This document shows positions 1 through 8,700 of a stretch of DNA of 64,000 nucleotides, one piece after another. The DNA is from Sulfuritalea sp. (GTDB lineage Bacteria; Pseudomonadota; Gammaproteobacteria; Burkholderiales; Rhodocyclaceae), in assembly GCA_016716965.1 (NCBI GenBank), contig JADJUP010000017.1, positions 17,690 to 81,689 on the forward strand. The letters run 5' to 3'. Positions within the stretch are counted from its first letter, which is position 1. Each line of letters begins with the position of its first letter. The notes beneath the pieces are model-generated. The model was not told the origin of the DNA. It ran no database searches and was given only the letters and a program-made list of their open reading frames with translations. The position numbers and the translations under genes were made by a program.

Positions 1-1
1 A

Positions 2-1522
2 AATCGCATCAACGTCGTGATCCTCGACGCCTGCCGCAACAATCCGTTCCAGCAATCTCGCAAGAACGTCAGCAAGGGCCTGGGCGTGATGAACGTCGGC
101 CGCGCCGAGAAGGGGACCTTCATTGCGTATGCAACGTCGCCCGGCGCCACTGCGGCGGATGGCAGCGGACGCAATGGGCTGTACACAAAGCACTTGCTGC
201 GCTCGCTGGAAACCCGCGATTCCGACATCGACAAAGTGTTCGGCCGCGTGCGCACTGGCGTCGTCCAGGATACCGGTGGCGAGCAAGTGCCCTGGACGTC
301 GAGTTCCGTGATCGGAAGCTTCCACTTCGATGTCGTCGAGGATATGGCGGCCCTGCGTGGAGCGACTCAGCCCGCGGCCGCCAGACACGAGGCAGCGGCC
401 GAGGCGGCCACGGCGCCCTACGACCCGGTGCAGGAGAGGGCTTACTGGGAACGCATCAAGGATAGTCGCGTGGCGGCGGACTTCGTCGGTTACCTCGAGA
501 AGTTCTCCGGTGCGCCGCGGGCGGCCTATGCCCGTTGGATGGCGACCAAGTATGGTGGCGTGGTGCCCGCGGCCGCGCGCCCCGCTCCGGTTGCGTCGCC
601 GGCGCCCGAACGCCTGGCGCTGGCAACGCCGTCTCTGCCGGCACAGCTACCGGCAGTCGGTGCCGTTTCCGGGGCGATTCCCTCTCCCGGTACCGTGATC
701 CATGATTGTGCAGAGTGTCCCGAGCTTGTAGCGGTTCCGCCGGGGGAGTACACAATGGGCAGCGGACCAAAGGAAAGGTTGCGCGAGCCCGACGAGGAAC
801 CGGCGCATCGCGTACGCATTGCGACATCGATCGCGGTCGGCAAGTACGAAGTCACCCGGGGCCAGTATTCCGTTTTTTTCAAGGAAACCGGGCGTGAGCA
901 CAAACCCGGTTGCCATTCCACGCGCGGCGGATTTTTTCACAAGAATCCCAAGGCGACCTGGCAGAGTCCCGGTTTCGACCAGACGGACGATGATCCGGTC
1001 GTCTGCGTCAGTTGGGACGATGCCAAGGCATACCTCGCCTGGCTGGGCAAGAAGACCGCCAAGCAGTATCGGCTGCTCAATGAGTCCGAGTGGGAGTATG
1101 TGGCCCGCGCGGGCACCACCGGCAGCCATCACTGGACGGACGCGGATCGGGCGGCGACCTGCCGCTATGCCAGTGTCGCGGACACGTCATTCAAGAGCGT
1201 TTCGCCCGGGGCGCCAATGTTTCCGTGCAGCGACGGCTTTGCGTTTACCGCCCCGGTCGGCCGCTTCCCGGCCAATCCGTTCGGTATTCATGACGTGCTC
1301 GGCAACGCATGGGAATGGACCGAGGATTGCTGGAACGAGGGATATGCCGGCGCGCCTGCGCTCGCCGCGCCACGACTTGCCGGATCCTGCACGGAACGCG
1401 TGTTCCGCGGCGGGGCCTGGAACAGCGCGCCGTCGACGGTACGCGCCGCCTATCGCGACCGCGGATCGAAAGACGAGCGGCACGACAACCTCGGGTTCAG
1501 GGCTGCGCGTTCCCTGCCGTGA
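2..1522 (+). CDS. Caspase-like peptidase fused to a formylglycine-generating-enzyme (SUMF1/EgtB-type) domain, 5' end cut by window
   Basis: The frame is open from the first base, so the start lies outside the window. The first ~100 visible residues are the end of a caspase-like (peptidase C14) domain: ILDACRNNPF carries the expected catalytic Cys and is followed by a typical GTFIAYATSPG strand. A Pro/Ala-rich linker leads to a FGE-sulfatase domain over roughly the last 270 residues, with VPPGEYTMGS, DDPVVCVSWDDAKAYLAWL, YRLLNESEWEYVARAG, LGNAWEWTEDCW, FRGGAWN and LGFRAAR. This protease/FGE-like pairing is known in bacterial caspase homologues; the substrate is unknown. The stop overlaps the GTG of the next caspase gene (GTGA), so the two are probably cotranscribed. 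Confidence 0.85.
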   Translation, partial: NRINVVILDACRNNPFQQSRKNVSKGLGVMNVGRAEKGTFIAYATSPGATAADGSGRNGLYTKHLLRSLETRDSDIDKVFGRVRTGVVQDTGGEQVPWTSSSVIGSFHFDVVEDMAALRGATQPAAARHEAAAEAATAPYDPVQERAYWERIKDSRVAADFVGYLEKFSGAPRAAYARWMATKYGGVVPAAARPAPVASPAPERLALATPSLPAQLPAVGAVSGAIPSPGTVIHDCAECPELVAVPPGEYTMGSGPKERLREPDEEPAHRVRIATSIAVGKYEVTRGQYSVFFKETGREHKPGCHSTRGGFFHKNPKATWQSPGFDQTDDDPVVCVSWDDAKAYLAWLGKKTAKQYRLLNESEWEYVARAGTTGSHHWTDADRAATCRYASVADTSFKSVSPGAPMFPCSDGFAFTAPVGRFPANPFGIHDVLGNAWEWTEDCWNEGYAGAPALAAPRLAGSCTERVFRGGAWNSAPSTVRAAYRDRGSKDERHDNLGFRAARSLP

Positions 1523-2964
1523 CCAGTCGTCGAGATGACCCGTCGCGCCGCGGCGAACCGCGCAGCCCGTTGCGACGCAGCCTGTTGCTGGGCGGGAGCG
1601 CCGGCCTGGCGCTGGGCTCCATGTCGATTTCCCCGAACCTGCTGGCGCAGACGGGCGGCGACCCGGTGCAGGACATCTATGCGCCGCGGGTCAAATATGC
1701 CCTGCTGATCGGCAACCGCGATTATCCGAATCGCAAGGATATTGCCCCGGCCCACAAGAACGTCACCGACCTCAAAAACGTCCTCGAATACTACGAATTC
1801 AAGGTCAAGGATTATCGTGACCTCGATGCATTGGGAATGCTGCGGGTCATGACCGAATTCGCTGCGGAACTCCGCAGTGTCGGCGAGGGCAACCTGCCGG
1901 GTTCCGTCGCCGTGGTGTTTTATTTCTGCGGGCATGGCTTTCAGTCGGCTGGCCGCAATTTTCTGGTGCCGGCTGGCATTGATCCCTCGTCGGAGAAGGC
2001 ACTCAGTGCTTCACTGCGCCTGAACGAAGACATTCTGGTGGCATTGCCGCAGCGCTATCCCGGCATCAGCATTGCGCTGATCGACGCCTGTCGCACCGAT
2101 CCCTTGATTCGGCGGGGCGTGGATGACTTCAACCAGATCGTCGCCCCCGAGGGGATGCTGGTGTTTTTCGCCACACGTGCCGGGCGTCCGGCCCTGGCGC
2201 CGATCAGCCCGGATCGCAACACTTTTTTTGCCGGCGCCCTGGTGGATGTGCTGCGTGATGCCAATGGCGTGACGCCGGTCGATGATCTGTTCCGGATCGC
2301 CGCCTTCGAGTGCCAGGCAAGGGTGAAAGCCGAGTTCGACAAGGTCAAGCTGACCATTCCGCCGCAGTTTCCGGAAAGCACCGGCAATTTGCGCGGCCGC
2401 TTCGTGATCCGCAACCGCCAGCTCGAACTGCTCCGGTCGCGCAAGGGGCCGACGCTGATCGGGGTCGATTCCAACCTGATGGAGCAGCGCTGGCAGGCCA
2501 TCCAGGAGACCCTGCGACCGGCACGCCTGATCCGGCTCTGCCAGGACTTCGAGAGGGACTTTCCGGCCAGCGAGTTCAGCCAGCAGGTCCGGGTCACGAT
2601 CAGTGGCGCCCAACAGGCGCTGGACAGCCAGCGTTCGGCGCGCATCTCCGGCGACCTCTTCGTCGAGGCGGCCGGCGACAAGGGCTACCGCGACGACTTG
2701 CTCAAGGCCTTGCGTGGCGACAAGGACGCCGCGCACCGGATTGCGATTGCCTATCGCGATGGGGTTTCCGGTGTTGCCGCCAATCCTCGACGCACGGAAC
2801 AGTGGCTGCGCTTTGCCGCGGAACTCGGCAACGGTATTGCCAGTTGGGAGCTATCGGAAATTTACAACCAGAGCGACCAGGTCGGCGACGCCGCGAGGTT
2901 CGAGAAAAAGGCTCTCGACCTTGGTTACCGTCCGCCACCGAGATTGGCCACGCGTGGATACTGA
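1519..2964 (+). CDS. Tat-exported caspase-like peptidase with C-terminal Sel1-like region
   Basis: The GTG at 1519 overlaps the upstream stop as GTGA and is chosen because it gives a short n-region before a twin-arginine-like signal (LRRSLLLGGSAGLALGS). The frame itself is open further upstream. The mature protein starts a caspase domain at YALLIGNRDYP. The catalytic His sits in FCGHG near residue 139 and the Cys in LIDACRTD near residue 190, so both dyad residues are present. The last ~110 residues (GDKDAAHRIAIAYRDG to LATRGY) resemble Sel1 repeats, which bind other proteins. A role as a periplasmic protease in an envelope process is inference. The same C-terminal module recurs in the next gene. 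Confidence 0.8.
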   Translation: MTSRRDDPSRRGEPRSPLRRSLLLGGSAGLALGSMSISPNLLAQTGGDPVQDIYAPRVKYALLIGNRDYPNRKDIAPAHKNVTDLKNVLEYYEFKVKDYRDLDALGMLRVMTEFAAELRSVGEGNLPGSVAVVFYFCGHGFQSAGRNFLVPAGIDPSSEKALSASLRLNEDILVALPQRYPGISIALIDACRTDPLIRRGVDDFNQIVAPEGMLVFFATRAGRPALAPISPDRNTFFAGALVDVLRDANGVTPVDDLFRIAAFECQARVKAEFDKVKLTIPPQFPESTGNLRGRFVIRNRQLELLRSRKGPTLIGVDSNLMEQRWQAIQETLRPARLIRLCQDFERDFPASEFSQQVRVTISGAQQALDSQRSARISGDLFVEAAGDKGYRDDLLKALRGDKDAAHRIAIAYRDGVSGVAANPRRTEQWLRFAAELGNGIASWELSEIYNQSDQVGDAARFEKKALDLGYRPPPRLATRGY

Positions 2965-3013
2965 AGGAAAAACGGGAAATCGGGATAGCGATAGCGGCGC
3001 ACTGACCTGGGCC

Positions 3014-3036
3014 GCCGTGTCGCCAGCGCCGACTTT
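3014..3036 (+). repeat. Dispersed ~23-bp repeat, copy 1
   Basis: This is a good match to the core GTCGCCAGCGCCGACTTT. It lies at the 5' end of the Sel1-like gene, where it supplies the likely GTG start (3017) and encodes VSPAPTF. Confidence 0.8.
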
Positions 3037-3745
3037 CTCCCGTAAGCAAAGGATTTTCCGAGTCGGCGTGGCGATGATGCTGGGGTTTGGACTCTGCCAG
3101 GTCGCCGGCGCCGCCGCGGTATCCGAGACGAATCGCAAGTTGGCCGACAGCAGCACCGTCGCGCGGCCTGCGCCGCGGGAAAAGGAGGCCAGGTCGAACG
3201 AGTCCCGCGCGACGGATCAGGCATCGCCGCCCATATCCGCTAGTTTCGGATCTTCCGGAATGGACGAATGCTGGGAAAAGCTCCAGGCAGCGCGGCGGCC
3301 ATCCCAGGTAGTACGTCTGAGCGAGGCATGCGAAGCGAGTTTTCCGGGAGGCGCGTTTGCCGGCGAAATGCGGAAGCTCGCCGCCGGTGCCGGCAAGGTG
3401 CTGGAAATACAGCACGCGGTTGGGCTTTCGGGCGATTTCTTCGAGGATTCCGTCGGCAATCCCGAGTATCGCCTCAACCTGGACAAGGCCGTGCGAGGCG
3501 ACAAGAATGCGGCCTACCTGGTCGCGATTGCCTACAGAATTGGAACCTCCGGCGTGGGAAAGAACCTGCGGCGGATGGAGCAATGGCTGCATATTTCAGC
3601 CGGATTGGGCAACGGACTGGCAAGCTGGGAACTCGCCGAATACTATAACTACGGTGGGCGGGTCGCCGACGCCGCGCGTTTCGAAAAGCGGGCGATTGAC
3701 TTGGGCTACAAGCCGGCCTTTCGTTTGCCTACCCGCGGCTATTGA
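3017..3745 (+). CDS. Secreted Sel1-like protein, paralogue of the tail of the upstream caspase
   Basis: The start is uncertain. GTG 3017 gives MSPAPTFSRKQRIFR followed by a hydrophobic signal segment (VGVAMMLGFGLCQVAGAAA); ATG 3074 is the alternative. After a low-complexity charged stretch, the last ~115 residues align by eye with the C-terminus of the preceding caspase-like protein: shared motifs include GDK.AA, VAIAYR.G.SGV, RR.EQWL, LGNG.ASWEL, DAARFEK and LDLGY.P...L.TRGY. There is no protease domain. It may act as a partner or decoy for the caspase protein, but no function is shown. A terminator follows at 3800. Confidence 0.7.
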   Translation: MSPAPTFSRKQRIFRVGVAMMLGFGLCQVAGAAAVSETNRKLADSSTVARPAPREKEARSNESRATDQASPPISASFGSSGMDECWEKLQAARRPSQVVRLSEACEASFPGGAFAGEMRKLAAGAGKVLEIQHAVGLSGDFFEDSVGNPEYRLNLDKAVRGDKNAAYLVAIAYRIGTSGVGKNLRRMEQWLHISAGLGNGLASWELAEYYNYGGRVADAARFEKRAIDLGYKPAFRLPTRGY

Positions 3746-3799
3746 GCCGGTATGCGCTCGCCAGGACTGGCCGTCGGCCGAATGCTTGCGCTAGAATCG

Positions 3800-3820
3800 G
3801 CCACTGCGCACCGCAGTGGC
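3800..3820 (+). terminator. Rho-independent terminator candidate
   Basis: A perfect 9-bp stem, GCCACTGCG / CGCAGTGGC, with loop CAC is followed by TTTCGTTGTT. It would end the caspase/Sel1 transcript before the secretion genes. Confidence 0.65.
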
Positions 3821-3935
3821 TTTCGTTGTTGGTGGCATCGGCTGGACGCGTTGCTTCCCAGACCGGTCCAGTCGAAGCGATGCTTTTCTCCGTTGCGTTC
3901 CGTGGCGGGCGGGTTGGCTGGAGACAACAAGACCA

Positions 3936-5675
3936 ATGAGTTTGAGTCTGGAACGGAGGGGAGGTTGCGCGCGCGTGGGACTGCGCGGATTTTTTTCGTT
4001 CGGATTCCTGCTGCTGTCGGTCGGGACAGCATTCGGCCAGGCAACACCCGAGGCCGGCTCACTGCTGCAAACCGTGCCGCCACCGGCATCGCGGCCAGAA
4101 ACAGTTCCCGACATCGACGACCGGTTTTCCAGGCAACGGGCCATTGCCGATGTGGAGGGGATGCGCCTGGAGGTCAAGGGCTTTCGCATCGTCGGCCTGA
4201 CGGTCGCCACCGAGGCCGACATGAGCGCCGCCCTTGCCCCCTTCGTTGGTCCCGACAAGCGCTTTCAGGATTTGCTCGATGCTGCGGCCGCCGTGAGGCG
4301 CGAACTTGCCGCACGCGGCTATTTTTTGGCCGACGTCATCATTCCCGAGCAGAAACTCAGCGGCGGTATCGTCGAACTGCGCGTACTCGAAGGCCGGCTG
4401 GGCAGGGTTCGCCTCGACGTCGACCCCGCGGTATCGATCAGCCGGGCGCTGCTCGAGTCCTATATCAGCTCGCTTGAAGAAGGTGAGTTGATCCGCACCG
4501 GAGTGGTCGAACGCGCCCTGTTCCAGATCCATGACCTGCGCGGCATCGTCGCCACCAGCAGCTTCGCTCCCGGGACCGCTGCCGGAACAGCGGACCTGAC
4601 GATCCGGGTCAGCCCCGGCAAGAAACTCGACGCCAATCTCGATTTCGACGCAAACGGGTCCGTGTACACCGGCATACATCGCATCGGCGCTGGCGTGGAT
4701 GGCAACAGCCTGCTGGGTTACGGCGAGCTCATCAATGTGCGCGCCAGCAACGCAATCGACGGGAACCTGCGTTTCGCGCGGGCCTCGGCCCTGGTCCCCG
4801 TCGGCCCCTGGGGCACCAAGCTCGGGGCCGCCTATTCGGAACTCAAGTATCGCCTTGGTACTCCGGTGTTCAATCCGCTCAAGGTGAATGGCGCAGCTGC
4901 GGTGGTTTCGCTGATCGCGATTCATCCGGTGATTCGTTCGCGCAACACCAATTTGCTGGTGATCGGGCAACACGACAAGCGCAAGTTCTATGACATTCAG
5001 CTGGCGACCGGCGCCGAAACGCTGAAGAAATCCGACGTCAGTTCACTTGGCTTTTCGGGAGACTTCCGCGACCGCCTTGGCGGTGGCGGCATCAATGTGT
5101 TCAATATCGCCTACACGCTGGGCGAGCTCAAGTTCGGCACCGCCGGCCTCGATGCGGCCGACCTGGCGGGACGCAAGACCCGCGGGAAGTTCGGCAAAAC
5201 CAATATTTCCCTGTCACGCCTGCAGGCCGTGACGGAGCGCCTGGCACTCTACGCGTCCTACAGCCAGCAGTTCACCAACAAGAACCTCGATCCCAGCGAG
5301 AAGTTCAGCCTCGGCGGGCCGAATGCCGTGCGCGCCTATCCCCAGGGCGAAGGAGCCGGTGACCGGGGCTACTTCGCCAGTCTCGAAATGCGCTATCGGC
5401 TGCCGGTCGATGAAGAGCTTCCGGGCAGCCTGGTGCTGACCGGGTTTTACGATTTCGGGCGCTCCATCCTGATCCAGCAACCGACGGCCGCCGACCTTGC
5501 GGCCAATGCCGAACGCCTGCGGCGAATTGCCGGCCCGGGCATCGGCCTCAACTGGGAAGTGCCGAACGACTGGTACCTGCGCACCACGCTGGCTTTCCGC
5601 GATACCACCAAGGCCACCGCCGACCATCTGCTGCGCTATCCCCGCTTTTATTTCCAGATCAGCAAGTTTTTCTGA
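3936..5675 (+). CDS. Two-partner secretion transporter (ShlB/FhaC/HecB family)
   Basis: This is an outer-membrane transporter that exports its TpsA partner, encoded just downstream. ATG 3936 gives a signal peptide (FFSFGFLLLSVGTAFGQA). A Pro-rich linker leads to POTRA-like domains at about residues 70-230 (LEVKGFRIVGLT, LAARGYFLADVIIPEQ, GGIVELRVLEGRLG). The rest is a 16-strand-type barrel. Its conserved segments include SLGGPNAVRAYPQGEGAGDRG, which matches the VRGY-type lid-loop region of the Omp85/TpsB superfamily. The protein ends in phenylalanine (QISKFF), as is usual for outer-membrane barrels. At 579 residues it is of normal family length. Confidence 0.92.
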   Translation: MSLSLERRGGCARVGLRGFFSFGFLLLSVGTAFGQATPEAGSLLQTVPPPASRPETVPDIDDRFSRQRAIADVEGMRLEVKGFRIVGLTVATEADMSAALAPFVGPDKRFQDLLDAAAAVRRELAARGYFLADVIIPEQKLSGGIVELRVLEGRLGRVRLDVDPAVSISRALLESYISSLEEGELIRTGVVERALFQIHDLRGIVATSSFAPGTAAGTADLTIRVSPGKKLDANLDFDANGSVYTGIHRIGAGVDGNSLLGYGELINVRASNAIDGNLRFARASALVPVGPWGTKLGAAYSELKYRLGTPVFNPLKVNGAAAVVSLIAIHPVIRSRNTNLLVIGQHDKRKFYDIQLATGAETLKKSDVSSLGFSGDFRDRLGGGGINVFNIAYTLGELKFGTAGLDAADLAGRKTRGKFGKTNISLSRLQAVTERLALYASYSQQFTNKNLDPSEKFSLGGPNAVRAYPQGEGAGDRGYFASLEMRYRLPVDEELPGSLVLTGFYDFGRSILIQQPTAADLAANAERLRRIAGPGIGLNWEVPNDWYLRTTLAFRDTTKATADHLLRYPRFYFQISKFF

Positions 5676-5770
5676 CCATGGAGCATCAGTACCGTACCCG
5701 ATTGAGTATGCCGATTCGACGCACCGCGTTCCGCTAGCGCGACACGGGCAATCCGCCAGAGGACATAGCC

Positions 5771-8700
5771 ATGTTCAAGCACGCCACACTGAATCGCAGC
5801 TACCGCCTGGTCTGGAGCGAACTGCACGCGACCTGGGTCGCCGTGGCGGAATTTGCCAGCAGGCGCGGCAAGCGGAGCTGCGGCGCGGCGGTCGTCGGAG
5901 CAGTGCTTGCGTTGGGCAGTGGCGCGGCGGCAGCGGGCGACCCGGCAGCGAACGCATTGCCCAGCGGCGGACAGGTTGTCGCAGGACAGGTCGGGATCGT
6001 TGGCAGTGGTGCGCGAATGGATGTGACCCAGTCGTCCGGCAGCGCCATCGTCAACTGGGACAGCTTCAACATCGGCAGCCAGGCCCACGTCAACTTCGTC
6101 CAGCCCGGTTCCTCGTCCGTCATACTCAACCGGGTGCTGGGTGGCGAGGGTTCGGCGATCTTCGGCCGCATGACCGCCAACGGCAACGTGTTCATCAGCA
6201 ATCCCGGCGGCATCCTCTTCGCCCCGGGCGCCCAGGTCGATGTCGGCGGCCTGGTGGCCTCGTCGCTGGGTATCTCGGATGCCAACTTCCTCGCCGGAAA
6301 GTACCACTTCGAAAGAGTCGGCGCTGGCGGCACGGTGGCAAATCAGGGCACCATCAACGCAGCAAACGGCGGCTTCGTTGCGCTGATCGCGCCGCGGGTC
6401 ACCAATGACGGCGCCATCACGGCGACCGGTGGCAGCGTCGGCCTGGCTGCCGGCGACTCGGTGAATCTCGACTTCGACCACGATGGCCTGCTCAGTTTCC
6501 AGGTCAACGTTGCCGCCGCTGCCGCGCGGGTCGACAACAGTGGCGTCATCGTCGCCGACGGCGGGCGCGTGGTGATGGACGTGCGAGCGAAGGAAGCCTT
6601 GCTTTCCACCGTCCTCAACAACGACGGCATCGTTCGCGCCCGCAGCCTTGAATCGCGCAACGGCGAAATCTGGCTCGGCGGTGGCAGTTCGGGCGTGGTC
6701 AGCGTCACCGGCACGCTGGATGCCTCGGGCGTTGGCGAGGGCCGGCACGGCGGCACGGTCAAGGTGCTGGGCGACAAGGTCGGCCTGTTTGGCCAGGCGA
6801 CGATCGACGTTTCAGGAGTCGGCGCTGGCGGTACGGCACTGGTCGGCGGCAATTGGCAGGGCAAGGGGCCCGAGCGCAATGCCAGTGCCACCTACGTCGG
6901 CCGGGGGGTAAAAATAGCGGCCGATGCCATCGGCACGGGTGATGGCGGCAAGGTGGTGGCGTGGGCCGACGGCGACACACGCTTCTACGGTTCCGTGACT
7001 GCGCGGGGCGGCGCCCAGGGTGGCGACGGCGGACAGGTTGAGGTTTCCGGGAAGCACCAGCTCGCCTTTGCCGGGCGGGTGGACACGCGTGCTCCCGCCG
7101 GCCGGACCGGCATGCTGCTGCTCGATCCGGATGACATCGATATCAACGACGGTGGGGCGGATATCGCGACGGTGGGCGATGGCAATGCGATCGTGACGTT
7201 CGGCGAGTCCGTCGATCCTGGCGTAAGCATCACGCCAGCGTCATTGATCCTGCTCGACACGGACGTTTCGCTCTCGGCGAACAATGACATTACGTTCAGC
7301 TCCGCACTCACCTTGAATGCCACACGAACGCTTACCGCGGTAGCCGGGCGCAATGTCACGGTTAATGCGGCCATCGACGCACCCGGCGGCGTCGATCTTA
7401 CGGCGGGCAACAGCGTCGCCGGTACGCTCACCGTCGCTGCAGGGATATCATCGCTGGGAACCATCGCACTGAATGCCGGTGCGAATCCCGTGGTCTTCGA
7501 CCTGACGGCCGCGCCGGCACTGACGGCGACCATCACTGGCGGCGCGGGCAGTGACACCGTGAAGTTTTCCGGGGCGACCTACACCCTGGATGACGCCACG
7601 GCCAACGCCGGCAGCAACGGCACGGTGGCCTGGACCTCGATCGAGAACCTCACCGACAGCGGCGCCGGCATCTTCCAGATGGGCACCGGCGGCAGCGTCG
7701 CCGGCACGCTCACGGCGGTCGGCGGCACCGTCAGCTACGCCACGCGCACGGGGCGGCCAGCTTCGCCCTGGGCGGCGGCGCCAGCACGGGGATGGGCGGC
7801 TGGAGCGGCATCACCACGGTCGCCGGCAGCGGCAACAGCGACACCGTCACGGGCGCGGGCCAGACCTACACCCTGGATGACGCCACGGCCAACGCCGGCA
7901 GCAACGGCACGGTGGCCTGGACCTCGATCGAGAACCTCACCGACAGCGGCGCCGGCATCTTCCAGATGGGCACCGGCGGCAGCGTCGCCGGCACGCTCAC
8001 GGCGGTCGGCGGCACCGTCAGCTACGCCACGCGCACGGGGGCGGCCAGCTTCGCCCTGGGCGGTGGCGCCAGCACGGGGATGGGCGGCTGGAGCGGCATC
8101 ACCACGGTCGCCGGCAGCGGCAACAGCGACACCGTCACGGGCGCGGGCCAGACCTACACCCTGGATGACGCCACGGCCAACGCCGGCAGCAACGGCACGG
8201 TGGCCTGGACCTCGATCGAGAACCTCACCGACAGCGGCGCCGGCATCTTCCAGATGGGCACCGGCGGCAGCGTCGCCGGCACGCTCACGGCGGTCGGCGG
8301 CACCGTCAGCTACGCCACGCGCACGGGGGCGGCCAGCTTCGCCCTGGGCGGTGGCGCCAGCACGGGGATGGGCGGCTGGAGCGGCATCACCACGGTCGCC
8401 GGCAGCGGCAACAGCGACACCGTCACGGGGGCGGGCCAGACCTACACCCTGGATGACGCCACGGCCAACGCCGGCAGCAACGGCACGGTGGCCTGGACCT
8501 CGATCGAGAACCTCACCGACAGCGGCGCCGGCATCTTCCAGATGGGCACCGGCGGCAGCGTCGCCGGCACGCTCACGGCGGTCGGCGGCACCGTCAGCTA
8601 CGCCACGCGCACGGGGGCGGCCAGCTTCGCCCTGGGCGGTGGCGCCAGCACGGGGATGGGCGGCTGGAGCGGCATCACCACGGTCGCCGGCAGCGGCAAC

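Noticed and set aside
4689..4712. ATCGGCGCTGGCGTGGATGG in the TpsB gene as a dispersed repeat copy
   Set aside because: Only the central bases match and the residues (IGAGVDG) are native to the family.
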